Part shown: positions 11,284-21,867 of the stretch, piece after piece | Position numbering within the stretch: the stretch's first letter is position 1 | Layout: each line of letters begins with the position of its first letter | From: Bimuria novae-zelandiae CBS 107.79 | Lineage: Eukaryota; Ascomycota; Dothideomycetes; Pleosporales; Didymosphaeriaceae | Direction of reading: 5' to 3' | NCBI GenBank assembly: GCA_010015655.1 | Contig: ML976688.1 | Coordinates: 1 to 64,000 of the forward strand | Length of the DNA: 64,000 nt | Translations under genes and position numbers: made by a program | The notes under the pieces: generated by a model | Databases searched by the model: none | Told to the model about the DNA's origin: nothing | Seen by the model: the letters and a program-made list of their open reading frames with translations, nothing else

Positions 11284-14264
11284 TATCCCCCTTCTTTAGC
11301 TGAGGTGCCGTTTTTCTTTTTCGGTTCGTGTAGGAAATGCTTTGCTGTTAAGCTTTCTCGAGGTTCTTTTGGAGTTGTTAATGTATTTCTTTCATTTTTA
11401 TAGCCGTGTTGATGGCTTCTTCCGCTCTAATGGCAGTAGGAAATATCTAATTAAAGAGATGTAGATGTCTTCCGTGGTTTGCATAGAACGGTGTATATCC
11501 AGTTACTACTAATATCTTGTTATTATATGCTAATTGTGCCATTAGTAATAGGGAAATCTAGTTATTCTTCTAGTTATTGCAGTAGATGCGTAGGTACGTT
11601 TCTATTATTTAATTTGTACGTTCTGTTTGTCCGTCCGTCTATAGGTAGTAGGCTGTTAATAGTTTTCGTTTCGTTCCAATAAGTGCTATGAGTGTTGTCC
11701 AGTAGTTTAAAGTAAAGAGTTTGTCTCTATCGCTAATAATTGTCTTGGGGATGCTATGATGTCGTATAAGTTAATCTAAGATAAGGAACGCTAGTTCCGT
11801 TGCTGTTATTACCTTTTTACACGATAGTAATTCTACATATTTAGTAAATCTACACACGATTACCAGTATTACGTTGTAACTTACTCCATTTATGGGATCC
11901 TTTAACTTTGGCAATCCTGTGACAAAGTCTATTACGATGTCTTCCTATAGTGCTATGGGTATCTAGATGGCTTACATTTCTCCGTACTTGGGATGTGTTG
12001 CGTATTTGTTGCGCTAGCAATCTGCGCATTTACGTATATAGGTTATTACTGCTTCCTTAATTCCTTTAAAGCTGTAGTTCCTTTGGATTAGCTCCATTAT
12101 TTTTCTAATTCTAGGGTGTCTATATGCAGGGTCGTCGTGGTATTATTATATAACCTCTGTCTATTATTCCTTTAGTACTTCTCGTGTAAGTATAAGGAGT
12201 TAATTAAGTTCTGCTGTTAGTTCCAGGGAACCGTTAGGATTTTTCTTTAGTATAGCGGAGTAGGTTTTGACCTTTTCTTTATTATTATTTATTCTGCTAA
12301 GAGCGTCTGCTCGTCCGTTTTCCTTACCTAGGGTGTACACAATTTTAAATTTATATTATCCTAGTGTTTCTAACCATCTTCCTTGTCGTTGGTTCAGTTC
12401 TTTCGTGGTTGTAAGACGTGTGAGGTTTTTATAGTCTGTAAAGATCGTAAGTTCCAAGCAACTATATACATAGATCCTCTAGTGTTTAATAGCTTTTATA
12501 ATTACAAGTAGTTCTTTATCATGTACTTCGTATCGTAATTCTTTGGGTGTAAACTTGTGTGCGTAGTATGCAATTAGGTGCTATTTACCATTCTTCTCTT
12601 ATTTCGCGTATGCTCTGACTGCTAAGTCGCTTACGTCTATTTTAATACGCAGGGGTTTGTTATCCTAGAAGTATATAAAGACTGGTAGCGTAATACATGC
12701 TTTTTATAGCGTTTAGAATGCTTGCTCGCATTCTTTTGTCTAGTTAAAAGGTTTGTCTTTCTTTGTAAGATTCGTAAGTGGTAGCGTAATTCTGGAGTAG
12801 TCTGTGATGAACTGTCTATTAAATCTAGTAAATCCAAGGAAGGCTCGTACTTTATTAAAGTTAGTAGGTAATTTCTACTTCTTTACTTCCTTAATCTTTA
12901 AAGGGCTTACTTAGATACCTTTAGTATTAATGACATGTCCTAGAAACTCTAATTCTGTAACATAGAATTTACATTTCTTAAGTTTTAATTATAAGTTGGC
13001 GCTATTTAGTGCTTATAGTACTATTTATACGTGTTATACATGATCCTTCTCTTGTTCAGAGAATATTAGGATGTTGTCAAGGTAGGCAACTATAAATATG
13101 TTAAGGTAGTCCCTTAGTACGTTATTAATTATTGCTTAGAACGTTGCTGGTGCGTTCGTAAGTCCAAAAGGCATAACTTGGTACTTAAACAGTCCGTATC
13201 TGGTTTAAAAGGCTATCTTCTACTTGTCACCTGCTACTATTCGTATAAGGTGGTATCCGTCTCGTAGGTCGAATTATGTAAATATCTTGGCTCGTCCTAG
13301 CCTGTCTCGAGATTCTTGTATGTTTAGTAGTAGGTATCTATTCTTAATCGTTATATTATTTAGCCTTCTATAGTTAATGTATAGACGTTGTGTTCTATCC
13401 TTCTTTGCAATAAATATTAGGGGTAATACTACTAGCGATTCTAACTTGCGTATCTATTACCTCTTAAGGGCTTTCTTTAGGAATTTGCGTGTCTATTAGA
13501 GTTCTTTTGCGCTTTATCTATATAGTAGTCTAAAGGGTGGCGTCTTTCCCTCTTTAAGAACAATGCGATAATCTTAGTGTGTATGCTTAAGAAGGGCGTT
13601 AGCTCCTTTCTCTTCCTAAAATAAATAACTCTATTCCTTATATTTATTAGGGATATTAAGAGGTGTGCTATTCTCTTCGTGCTTACGCTTTATAACCTGG
13701 TGGTTCCTACCAGCGTCTACTAAGTTAGTTTCGTGTTTATTAACTTCCAGTCGCGAGACTATATTATTAATAGCTCTCTTATCTACTATTATGCTCTATT
13801 AATACGTAGGCTTTACTTATAATGTATAGTTACAGCGCTTAAAGAATAGCTCTTTCTTTTCCTAGTTAACTATAGGGTTATGCTTCCTTAACTAGGGTAA
13901 TCCTAAAATCACGTTGTAATTAGCTTCTTTAATAATGTTAAGGGTAATCGATTCCTGGTGTCCATGGATCGTGAGGGTGGTTTTAACCTCGTATTTAATG
14001 GTTGCTTTGCCGGGCATCAGTTGTCCATTCGCGACATGGATAGCATAGGGTATGGCCTTCTTGCGCTTATAGAGTCCCGCTCTATTAAGTGCTTTTCTCG
14101 ACACATAGCTTTCCTGTGCTCCTGAGTCCAGCATGGCTTTTATCCATGTTTCTTTAAGCTGTATTAGTAGCTTAATTAATGCCTAACTGTTCGTGGCATT
14201 TAGTTCCTTAAAGGCGTTTTCTCGCCTAAGCCTAGGTCTAAAAAAGACATCTTCTTCGTGACTG

Positions 14265-14460
14265 TGTGAGGTTTAATGTTTGCCACTAAGCTAATGGCTT
14301 GTTTTCCTTTTGTTTGTTTTTGATGTTTGCCACCAAGCTGATGGCTTATTTTCCTTTTGTTTGCTGTTTGCCAGTTATCTAGAATGTTTACGCCTGGGTA
14401 TATAAGAGATAGCTTACCTCTAGTGGCAGAGGGGGATATACATGAGTTATTTAGTTCACA
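14265..14460 (+). repeat. 5' LTR of Copia-3
   Basis: Begins TGTGAGGTTT and ends AGTTCACA. Compared with the 3' LTR, nearly all differences are A here where the other has G, as RIP would leave. An internal direct repeat (TGTTTGCCAC..GCTGATGGCTT..TTTTCCTTTTGTTTG) occurs twice. Confidence 0.9.
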
Positions 14461-14475
14461 GTTATGAGCCCGGCA
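14461..14475 (+). promoter_or_regulatory. Copia-3 primer-binding site
   Basis: The bases right after the 5' LTR read GTTATGAGCCCGG. This is complementary to the anticodon arm of initiator tRNA-Met (GGGCTCATAAC), the half-tRNA priming known from Drosophila copia-type elements. Sequence match seen; use as primer is inferred. Confidence 0.6.
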
Positions 14476-14566
14476 TAGTGTTTTGTCGGGCAACTTAGCT
14501 ATTGCAGTTAGTAATCGCTCTTAGTTATCTAATCTTTCACACATACCATTTGTTTGCCCTCTCCAT

Positions 14567-17500
14567 ATAATCACGATAACGGCCGAATTGCAGGCAGCAT
14601 CCCGAGCGATGGGAGTAATCCTTAAGACGCCTAAGGACTGGCAAGCTTGGTTATTTTTACGTAAAGATACAGCGCAACAGCATAGGCTATAGGAGTATGT
14701 AGATCCTAACGTGCTAGAGGCAGATTTAAAGTAATTAACAGCGCCTACTTTACTAAAGCTAAAAGACGCGTTGCCACGCGTAGGGGTAAATAGGGAACTA
14801 ATCCCTATACTAGTAAATTACACTAAGTAAGATTTTAATAATAAAGGGTTTACGCGCTACTAATTCTTATATTAAAGGTATAAGTAAAATCTTCTAGTAT
14901 TTAAGCGTTAGTAAAGAGCGCTTACTCTTTTTAACTCTAAGATAGCGCGCACTGTATATTAACGCAACCTATACTTACTATAAGGTAAGAATACTACTTA
15001 TAAATATCTAGTCACCCTTAAGGCCTACTTATTACTCACGATAACTATAATTAAGCGCGAACTAAAAGAGAAATATTGCTAATTATGCGTGCTACTAAGG
15101 AACAAGAGTATAAAGATTTAGCTAAGGGACTAGCTTAACGTAATAATAGCAGGAGAGCTTTAAGCAGCAAAGACTATCTAAGAGTTAAATAAGAATAGCT
15201 CTAACGATAAGGGCAAAAGCTACTTATGTAGATTTTACCACTAGTAGGAGAACTACTATTACCTTAACCTACATGCTAAAGGCAGGCGCGTAGACTTTAA
15301 GGATAAGAAGTCTATACAAGAGCGTATTAAGAAGGCTTATAAGGATAATACTAGCTTAAAAGAGAAGGTAGAGGAGTACCTAGGCAAATAGCGTAAGCGC
15401 AATAATATAAACATTAAGGAGATAATTATAGTAGATAACGGCAAAGCTCCTACTACTCTAGCCACTTATATAGCTAATTTTATAGCAGAGGCTATCCTTA
15501 TAAATAATAACTCTTTACTATTTAGAGATCTCAAAGTCGCAGCTATCGCAGAGGGTGACGGTTTATAAGACCGCTAGATTCTAGACCTAGGTAGCAATAC
15601 TTATATTATTAACTTAGAGGACTAGGTAGGCTAGGAAAGGCAACGTAAGGAGCACGATAGTAGGACTATTACTACTAAAGTAAGTTATATTCTAGTAGAA
15701 GCCTAGGGTAAAGTTAGCCTCTTTATCTGTACGCTATCTAGTGTTAAGAGTTTAGCACTTACTTACGTCGCTTTTATGCTAGGCTTCTTAACAAGCGTTA
15801 TGGGCCTAGGCCACTATCGTAATATAGGCATTCACTTTAACTCTAGTAAAGACGTTTTATATAGGAGCTCAGGGGTAATTACTTATTTAGAGTACTAGCG
15901 GGGCTACTAGTTACTTAACGTTAAGATAAGCAAGCGACTAAAGAAGCTAATATTATCTACCTTTATAATAAGAATAGCGCTATTAAGGATACTAAAACCT
16001 GCCTAGAAACTTAGCGCGAAGCTTGCTTATACTATATAAAATTATTTATTAAAAGAGGCAATTTAACACTTATAAGATAATATAGTTAGCGTTGAAGTGA
16101 CGGACGTCGAGCAATAGGACCTTAATTGTCAGGTTTATTATAAGGCGAAGCTTACGTAGCAGGTGTCTAGGCGTACGCTAGTAGACATGGCGGAGCGCCC
16201 GTTTTATTATATTACTATTAACGTTTTACAAATCCACGAGCACGAAAAGCTCTGCTATAATCACGATAGGTACGCTACTTATACGGTGGACAAGTACTCT
16301 AAAAAGAACAAGGTAGAAATAACTAAGATAAGAAACGCTAGAGAGTTACGTCCCTAACTACTTAGCGTAATTTGGCGGGTCTAGAGGTAGTTTAATTGCG
16401 ACGTAATTATTATAAAAGCTAACAACGAGAAAGGATTTAGGTTTAAGAGTCTTTATAATAAATTAGAAATACGCTTAGAGCTGCGGGCATTAGACATACT
16501 AGAGTAGAACGGCGGCGCTAAAATAGCTAAAAAGACACTTAGCACGAGGGCGAGAGCGCTAACGTTACAGGCTAACTTACCTAAAAAGCTAGCGAACGAG
16601 ATATACAAGATAACAGGGTACTTACTTAACTATACGCCAACAAGGTCGTTAGGCTAGAAAACTCTGTATAAGATTATCTAGAGACACAAGCCTATCGTCT
16701 CTTACATGCGGCCTATTAGTTATTAAGTATACATATTAAATAAACACCTGCTAAAGGCTACAAAGACGAAGTCCAGGGCTCTTATTAGCTATCTTATAGG
16801 GTATAATTTAACTAATATCTTTAGGATTTAACTACTAACGAAGGACTAAGTTGTTCGCGTAAGAGACGTTATTTTTAACCTAAGTTGTTTTTATAAAGGT
16901 AGTAAAGATAGATATAACGCGCAAGCTATTATAAGATCTATTAAGCTATTAGATATGCCAATGATACTAAATAAAGATAATATTAAAGTAAAGGACTTAC
17001 TAATAACCTAGTAAGCGCGAGCGCGTATATTACTCTAGTAATTAACTACGTCTAACAGGGGAGTTCTCTCCTAAGTTAAGCATAAAGTGGATAAGAAGGC
17101 TTTCGCAATTACTAAGTAAGTTAAAAAGATACAGCGTATAGTAGACGCTCTATTTTATAACATATCATGCCTAGTAGCTAGAAATCTAGATAATTAAGGC
17201 GATAACGTTATTCTAGACGAATAAATTTAAACGCTAGAAAACAAATTAGAGCAAAACAAGGCTTAATTATAGCAATAGCTTAGGGGTAAGGAGGATTTAG
17301 TGTTAAAGAAAAGAGTCTTAGCACAAGAAGATAGAAACACTTAATTTTTTAACGCGTACTTAACACCACCTTTACCTACCTAGTAACTAGTCGTAAACTA
17401 TTCTACGACTAAAATACTAGACTATGTGCCTAATAGGCATACGAACAATGCTCCTTAGCGTTAAAACCTTAATTTTTTAGAGGAAAATATTATTTTAGGC

Positions 17501-19303
17501 AGGCGTAAGCGTAGGCCGACGAACCGCAATAATCCTTAGTTATATATAGTAATTTTTAGCGCTAGGCGCGTTAACGAATATCTCTATACTTTTACAATTT
17601 TAATAAACGTTAAGCAAGGCTAAAATGGCGGATCTAGCTTTCTTAATAACTAGCGACTTTACAGGAGCTAATTACCCCCTAAACTAAAGTTTATACACTA
17701 GCTAAAGTATCACTAATTTAGCAAGTAGTTTATAGAGGCCGTTTAATAAGAGTATCGCTAAGTGTAGGACAAGGGCTGTTTCTGCAAGACAAAGATAACT
17801 AGAAAGATAGTGGCTAAGCAAGGTATTAAGGTACTCCCGCTTATATAGGTATTTAATTATAAGTTCGACGAGGACGGCTATTTTTACAAGTTTAAGGCGC
17901 GGCTTGTTATACGAGGAGACCTTAAAGAGTAGTATAGAGATACTTGCGCAGCAACGCTGGCAGCACGAAGTTTTTAGGCCCTACTAGCGATTACTAACAA
18001 GTTTAACCTAGAGCTTTGGCACTATAACGCGCCTAACACTTTCTTAAACGCCCTACTTAATTACAAGCTCTTAGTAGAGACCCTAGACGTCTTTAGCGAT
18101 AATGGCAAGTTCCTAGAGGTCTTGCGCGCTCTATATAGTTTAAAGGAGTTAGCACTGCTCTAGTATAAAGATTTCCATTGCATAGTTAAGAAATTAGGCC
18201 TTAAGCGTGTCCTAGGGTTCCTATGCTTATATACAAATAATTACCTTATATTATTTATCTTCGTTAATAATATCATAATTGCCTACTATCGTAGTAACTA
18301 ACGCTTATTTGACAGCATTACTAGCAAGCTTATTAAATACTATAACTTAAAGATAATAGGAGAACTTACATAGTTCCTAGGCGTATAAGTACTTCGAGAC
18401 AGGAAGCAGCGCAAGATTTAGTTATTATAAGATAAGTATATTAACAAGGTCGCTTATTAATTTAATATAAAGCTAGAGGGCAAGACGCTAAAAGCTCTAT
18501 TACTATAATACGTAAATAACTTACAGGCTTCTATAGAGGAGCCTAATATTAAATAATAGACGTATTACTAGTAATTAATTAGTAGCTTAGTATATATTAC
18601 TTACTAGATACGTCCAGATGTTGCGCGCTCGCATATTATTTTAGCATGTTACTTTACTAATCCTAGGTAGTTACATGTATAGTACGCACTTAAGGTGTAG
18701 GTCTATCTCCTAGCAACAAAGTACTACGCTCTCTAGGGCAGTAGTGACGACGGCGACAGCGCCACCGAAATCCTCGCTAGAGGTAACCTTAATCCCGTCT
18801 TTTATAAAGCATTAGACGCGTCGTATGCGGACGTTATAAAAACGCGCTAGAGTAGCCACGGCTATCTCTTCCTACTATATAATTTGCTAGTTAATTAAAG
18901 ATCTACAGTACAAAGGACCGTTAGTAAGTTAATAATAAAGATAGAGTTACTTACTTCATTAACTACTAGATTATAACTTTAGGAATAGTTACGCTTTTTT
19001 AAGGGGATTAGTTTTAAGCTAAATAAGACGCTGGTTATTATATATAACAACTAGCAGATAGTAGGTATTATTAATAAGCAGGAAGACCGCCTAAAAACGA
19101 GTATTAAATATGTAGACATACACCAAATGTGGATCCGTCAAGAAGTAGAGGCAGGATGACTCCATATAAGATAGGTGCTAATAACTAAGATGCTAGCAGA
19201 CGGGCTTACGAAGTTGCTCTTAAAGTAGAAACATGCAGAGTTTATAAGGTAGCTCTATCTCGTAGATCTCCGTGGACGATTTGTCGGGAAAAACGTCAAG
19301 TAA
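14567..19303 (+). pseudogene. Copia-3 gag-pol polyprotein, single frame with RIP stops
   Basis: One uninterrupted register of 1578 codons from an ATA (ATG in the ancestor) at 14567 to TAA at 19301-19303. Domains in order: gag (ILKTPKDWQAWL-like start, about 14590-15250), aspartic protease (WILDLGSNTYI, about 15580), integrase (about 15800-16900; the piece 16163-16357 is open), integrase C-terminal segment GYLLNYTPTRSLG near 16620, reverse transcriptase (FKARLVIRGD near 17890, LYSLKE near 18130, a degenerate YxDD-like FVNNIIIAYY near 18270), RNase H with RPDVARSH near 18610, and the end motif MLADGLTKLL near 19190. The order protease-integrase-RT-RNase H is Ty1/Copia. All breaks are TAG/TAA; no indel is needed to read it. 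Confidence 0.9.
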
Positions 19304-19409
19304 AAAGCTTAACACTATAAAATCTGGCGATAGCCACTTTTGCGGGTACGTCTACGGCTTTATATACGGGGCGATCGCCCCTCCAGCATGTGGGAGGTGG
19401 GAGGGGGTG

Positions 19410-19605
19410 TGTGAGGTTTGATGTTTGCCACTGAGCTGATGGCTTGTTTTCCTTTTGTTTGTTTTTGATGTTTGCCACCGAGCTGATGGCTTATTTTCCT
19501 TTTGTTTGCTGTTTGCCAGTTATCTAGGATGTTTGCGCCTGGGTATATAGGAGATAGCTTACCTCTAGTGGCAGAGGGGCATATACATGAGTTATTTGGT
19601 TCACA
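19410..19605 (+). repeat. 3' LTR of Copia-3
   Basis: 196 bp, TGTGAGGTTT to GGTTCACA, same length as the 5' LTR. It is less RIP-altered than its partner. It is preceded by a purine-rich run (GTGGGAGGTGGGAGGGGG, 19390-19407), a good polypurine tract. Confidence 0.9.
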
Positions 19606-19607
19606 AG

Positions 19608-20600
19608 GCCGTCGTCTATCTGAATAGTTTGATAAGAACTCTTCAAGGCGTCATCAATGCGCTTTGCGACCTTTAGGTCCTTTCGAGCTTGTTCAACCTT
19701 GCGAACTCCAATAGGTGGTGGCGTCTAGTCTTTTGGTCGACTTGGATGATTTAGATTAAGTATGTAGCAATCGTGCAGAGCATGTGATAGCCCACAAATG
19801 CAAGGTTTCGCAATTCCAAGCTCAGCAACGGAGGTAGATAGGGTACCCACTTCGGCAGTCGAGGCAGCGCGGCGAGTGTACTTTGTTATCTTTTCGACGT
19901 AGGTAGGTAGGCTGGGTGGATTGGTACCGTTCATCTCATGTTCGTATACCTGATCAAGGCAGGTAGCAGCGTAGTTTGGGTGATGAGCTTGGCAGGCAAT
20001 CAAGAAATCCTCCTGAGGCCTGTATCCAGTCGTTTCTGGCAGGTTGATTGATTAGCATTGGGAAGTAATGTGTACCTAGTTAGCTATCTATTCGTCGAGT
20101 TTCTTTGGATTGCGTGGAGTAGTCTTCAGATCAGTGTATCTTGCTATTAAGTCGCGACTCCGATTAGCTGTAGACGGACAGAACTGCTTCTTAAGAGCGA
20201 CAAGTCGATCGTAAATAGTAGGTAGGTCCTAAATTAGGTAGAGATAACGCGTAGCGATAGACCTAGTAATCTTGGTATTTAGCTGCACTAGCGCTTTCTC
20301 TTGTTTCTGTTGCGTGATCTCTTCGAGTCTCCATTGGTCAACCTCCTATCGGTAGGACTCACGATCCTTAGGGGATAGGTCAGAGAGCTTGGAGGCTCTA
20401 GCTTTATAGTCAGTGAGCTGAGGCTTAGGATTGGCAGCCTCTAGGTCAGGTATGCTCTCCTTTGGTGTATCTGGATTGACGTATAGCCAGATCTTGTAAT
20501 CCTTGGCGAAGTCTTTGCGGAGGAAGATCTAGTTAAACTAGTTATCTAGTTTATTAAGGATAACAGCGACTTAGGTTACTACTAGTTCTGTAGCTATCGT
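19608..20600 (-). pseudogene. Copia-4 gag, truncated
   Basis: Reads leftwards from about 20600: ILNKLDN, FLRKDFAKDYKIWLYVNPD (a gag N-terminal pattern with the Trp positions before it now stops), LTDYKARASKLSDLSP, then an open stretch (19725-20003) ending in a zinc-knuckle-like CICGLSHALHDC. Translation continues past one TAG (TGG-type or CAG-type) to the junction at 19608. Only a few stops, so it is milder damaged than Copia-3 gag next to it. Gag would form the retrotransposon particle; this fragment lacks pol. Confidence 0.75.
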
Positions 20601-20620
20601 GTGCGTAGGGCAGACGCAAC

Positions 20621-20772
20621 AATCGTGCGCTATAAGGGACGTGGTAATCGTGCGCTATAAGGGGCGCGGTAATCGTGCGCTATAAGGGGCGCGGTAATCG
20701 TATAGCTATAAGGGGCCTGGTAATCGTGCGCTATGAGGGACGCAGTAATCGTACGGCTATGAGGGGCCTAGT
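20621..20772. repeat. minisatellite, six units of 25-26 bp
   Basis: Six tandem units of AATCGTGCGCTATAAGGGGC plus five or six bases (GCGGT or similar); units 2 and 3 are identical, units 4 and 6 are 26 bp. They lie in the Copia-4 leader between the primer site and gag, followed by a partial seventh start (AATCGTAC). Confidence 0.92.
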
Positions 20773-20800
20773 AATCGTACAACGAGTACAGCAAAGATGC

Positions 20801-20815
20801 ATCCGGGCTCATAAC
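20801..20815 (-). promoter_or_regulatory. Copia-4 primer-binding site
   Basis: On the minus strand the bases after the LTR read GTTATGAGCCCGGAT, the same half-tRNA-Met(i) match seen in Copia-3. Confidence 0.6.
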
Positions 20816-20955
20816 TGTGAGAGCTAGTGATCCATACGCATAAGGAAGAAATTGAGAATTGTACTTGTTGTTGTATTGGGTGAAGCTACGAACAGTAGGT
20901 ATACATGAGTGGCTGTAAGCAGCGCTAGTGTAGGATGGGTAGTCGCATCTCAACA
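20816..20955 (-). repeat. 5' LTR of Copia-4 (about 140 bp)
   Basis: On the minus strand it runs TGTTGAGATG... to ...GCTCTCACA and stops directly at the primer-binding site. Only one copy is present, so the outer boundary is inferred from the TG/CA ends and could be 2 bp further out. Confidence 0.65.
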
Positions 20956-21867
20956 CAGGTGAGGCGCCACTGCAAGTGGGGAAAGGGAGACTCTAAACCG
21001 TGACATCCCTTCTGGGGAGGCAGCATCCACTACTTTGGGCCTAGCTTTCCGGACCAAATTGACGCGCTTGTAACAGAGCTCCAGAAAGAAGACGCGACGG
21101 AGGACACTCATCTTATGATCAGCGTAGGGTTTGCAGCTCAGTTCGGGCCCCAAGCCATGTGCCAGAATCAGGTCTACTATACGCAGAAGGTAGACGAGCC
21201 ACCGGCCGTGCTAGAACCCTTCGTATCGGTTACTCCCCAGATAGATGCGATGAACACGATGCGCGCCTTGAGCTTGAAGGAAGCGGCCTCAGAGCAAGCT
21301 ACAGACGCTAGGCAGCAGAAGAGGTATGCCATTTCGCTATCTTCGTTACCATGCACGTCACTATCAGGCATCAACTGCTGACTAGCAAGTAGGTGCTCTT
21401 ACATGAACACGACAGTGAAAGCTGATGCAGCGACACTGAAAGCAGCGTCCAAGTTCTACACCTCTTCCGTCGGGGATATCGTGAATATCGAAGGCCTTGT
21501 CTGCTCTTTCACGTTGCAACCCTATGCGCTCTCGTGCTTAAAGAAATCAACAGAAAATTCGCTTGGCTTGGATCCCAAGGATGGTCCACTCGTTTCTATA
21601 CTTCTGCTGACATACTGGGACAGCAAGGAAGACGACGAAAAAATTTCTGCCACGATTCGGAACGTATTGGAGAAGATTCAGAATGATTCCGCAGAGAGAG
21701 GTACGGCCGTACCGTTCAAGTTCATGAACTACGCCTCTCAGTTCCAGGACCCTATTGATTCGTATGGGGCAGACAACAAGAGGAAGCTGCAGGAATTGAG
21801 TAAAAAGTACGATCCGGAAGGGCTCTTCCAAAAAGCAGTCCCTGGTGGATTTAAGTTATTCACATAG
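20956..21867 (+). pseudogene. FAD-linked oxidoreductase (BBE-like family), 3' part
   Basis: C-terminal half of a secreted-type FAD-dependent oxidoreductase related to 6-hydroxy-nicotine/oligosaccharide oxidases. The reading is FWGGSIHYFGPSFPDQ from about 21010, then HLMISVGFAAQFGP and MCQNQVYYTQ. After the intron comes YMNTTVKADAAT, then LVSILLLTYW and a C-terminal berberine-bridge-type end, NYASQFQDPIDSYGA and KYDPEGLFQKAVPGGFKLFT. The 21324-21392 intron joins the two parts in frame (codon AG|G, giving KRCSYMN), as relatives have. The FAD-binding N-terminal half is missing because the gene is cut by Copia-4 at 20956; a TGA at 21001-21003 lies at the damaged border. The rest has no stop and normal codon use, so this is the only host gene sequence here and shows little RIP. 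Confidence 0.85.
21324..21392 (+). other. spliceosomal intron (69 nt) in the oxidoreductase
   Basis: GTATGC donor, a CTGAC branch-site-like motif at about 21377-21382, and a TAG acceptor at 21390-21392. It contains the only stop (TGA 21379-21381) between the two coding parts, and removal restores a family-like sequence. Confidence 0.85.

Larger units (their letters stand above)
8745..14262 (-). pseudogene. Gypsy A gag-end/pol polyprotein, RIP-mutated, split by Pogo G
   Basis: Reading leftwards: gag tail (KKMSFLDLGLG, about 14215-14255); retropepsin (13892-14134) with MLDSGAQESYV, the active Asp of the D-S/T-G motif; reverse transcriptase with FDLRDGYHLIRI (about 13236-13300) and the catalytic box reading YLDN instead of YLDD (about 13070); RNase H; integrase with zinc-binding and DDE core (about 11600-12300). 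Pogo G then interrupts at 9150-11283. Beyond it the integrase C-terminus continues (GPFFIIEQISPVNY, PPDAKIHPVFHIDRLE), ending in a chromodomain with [17 protein letters not shown] near 8830. The chromodomain would direct integration to modified histones. Numerous TAG/TAA codons; no function now. Confidence 0.85.
7708..14264 (-). mobile_element. Ty3/Gypsy chromovirus A, 5' part missing, carries a Pogo insertion
   Basis: The element runs right to left: remains of gag, protease, RT, RNase H, integrase, chromodomain, polypurine tract, 3' LTR. The 3' LTR (7708-8135) abuts hAT sequence. The 5' LTR and most of gag are absent: the element is cut at Copia-3 at 14264 and is not resumed on the other side of it. 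Pogo element G (9150-11283) sits in the integrase C-terminal region. Gypsy B at 43658-50436 is a related complete copy. Confidence 0.85.
14265..19605 (+). mobile_element. Copia-3 LTR retrotransposon, both LTRs, no target duplication
   Basis: Two 196-bp LTRs bracket a complete Copia gag-pol in plus orientation. Left flank is Gypsy A gag (..GTGAC), right flank is Copia-4 gag (AGGCC..): the 5-bp duplication expected for a simple insertion is absent and the two flanks are unrelated elements. This indicates recombination between two copies or a flanking deletion. Confidence 0.9.
19606..20955 (-). mobile_element. Copia-4, 5' part only (LTR, leader, gag)
   Basis: From right to left: a short 5' LTR, a primer-binding site matching initiator tRNA-Met, a leader with a minisatellite, and a gag reading frame that is cut at the 3' LTR of Copia-3. 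Pol and the 3' LTR are not in the window. The right side abuts the oxidoreductase remnant, so it probably inserted in that gene. Confidence 0.75.

Noticed and set aside
11479..11682. 67-residue plus-strand ORF
   Set aside because: Lies antisense to the Gypsy A integrase, has no family features and is not present at that place in Gypsy B.
14200..14493. 97-residue minus-strand ORF
   Set aside because: Spans the Gypsy A gag end and the Copia-3 LTR; it exists only because of the junction.
20621..20772. CRISPR-like array
   Set aside because: Units are head-to-tail without spacers, so it is a minisatellite; the genome is eukaryotic.
20768..21153. Two minus-strand ORFs
   Set aside because: One covers the Copia-4 LTR and primer site, the other is antisense to the oxidoreductase exon.
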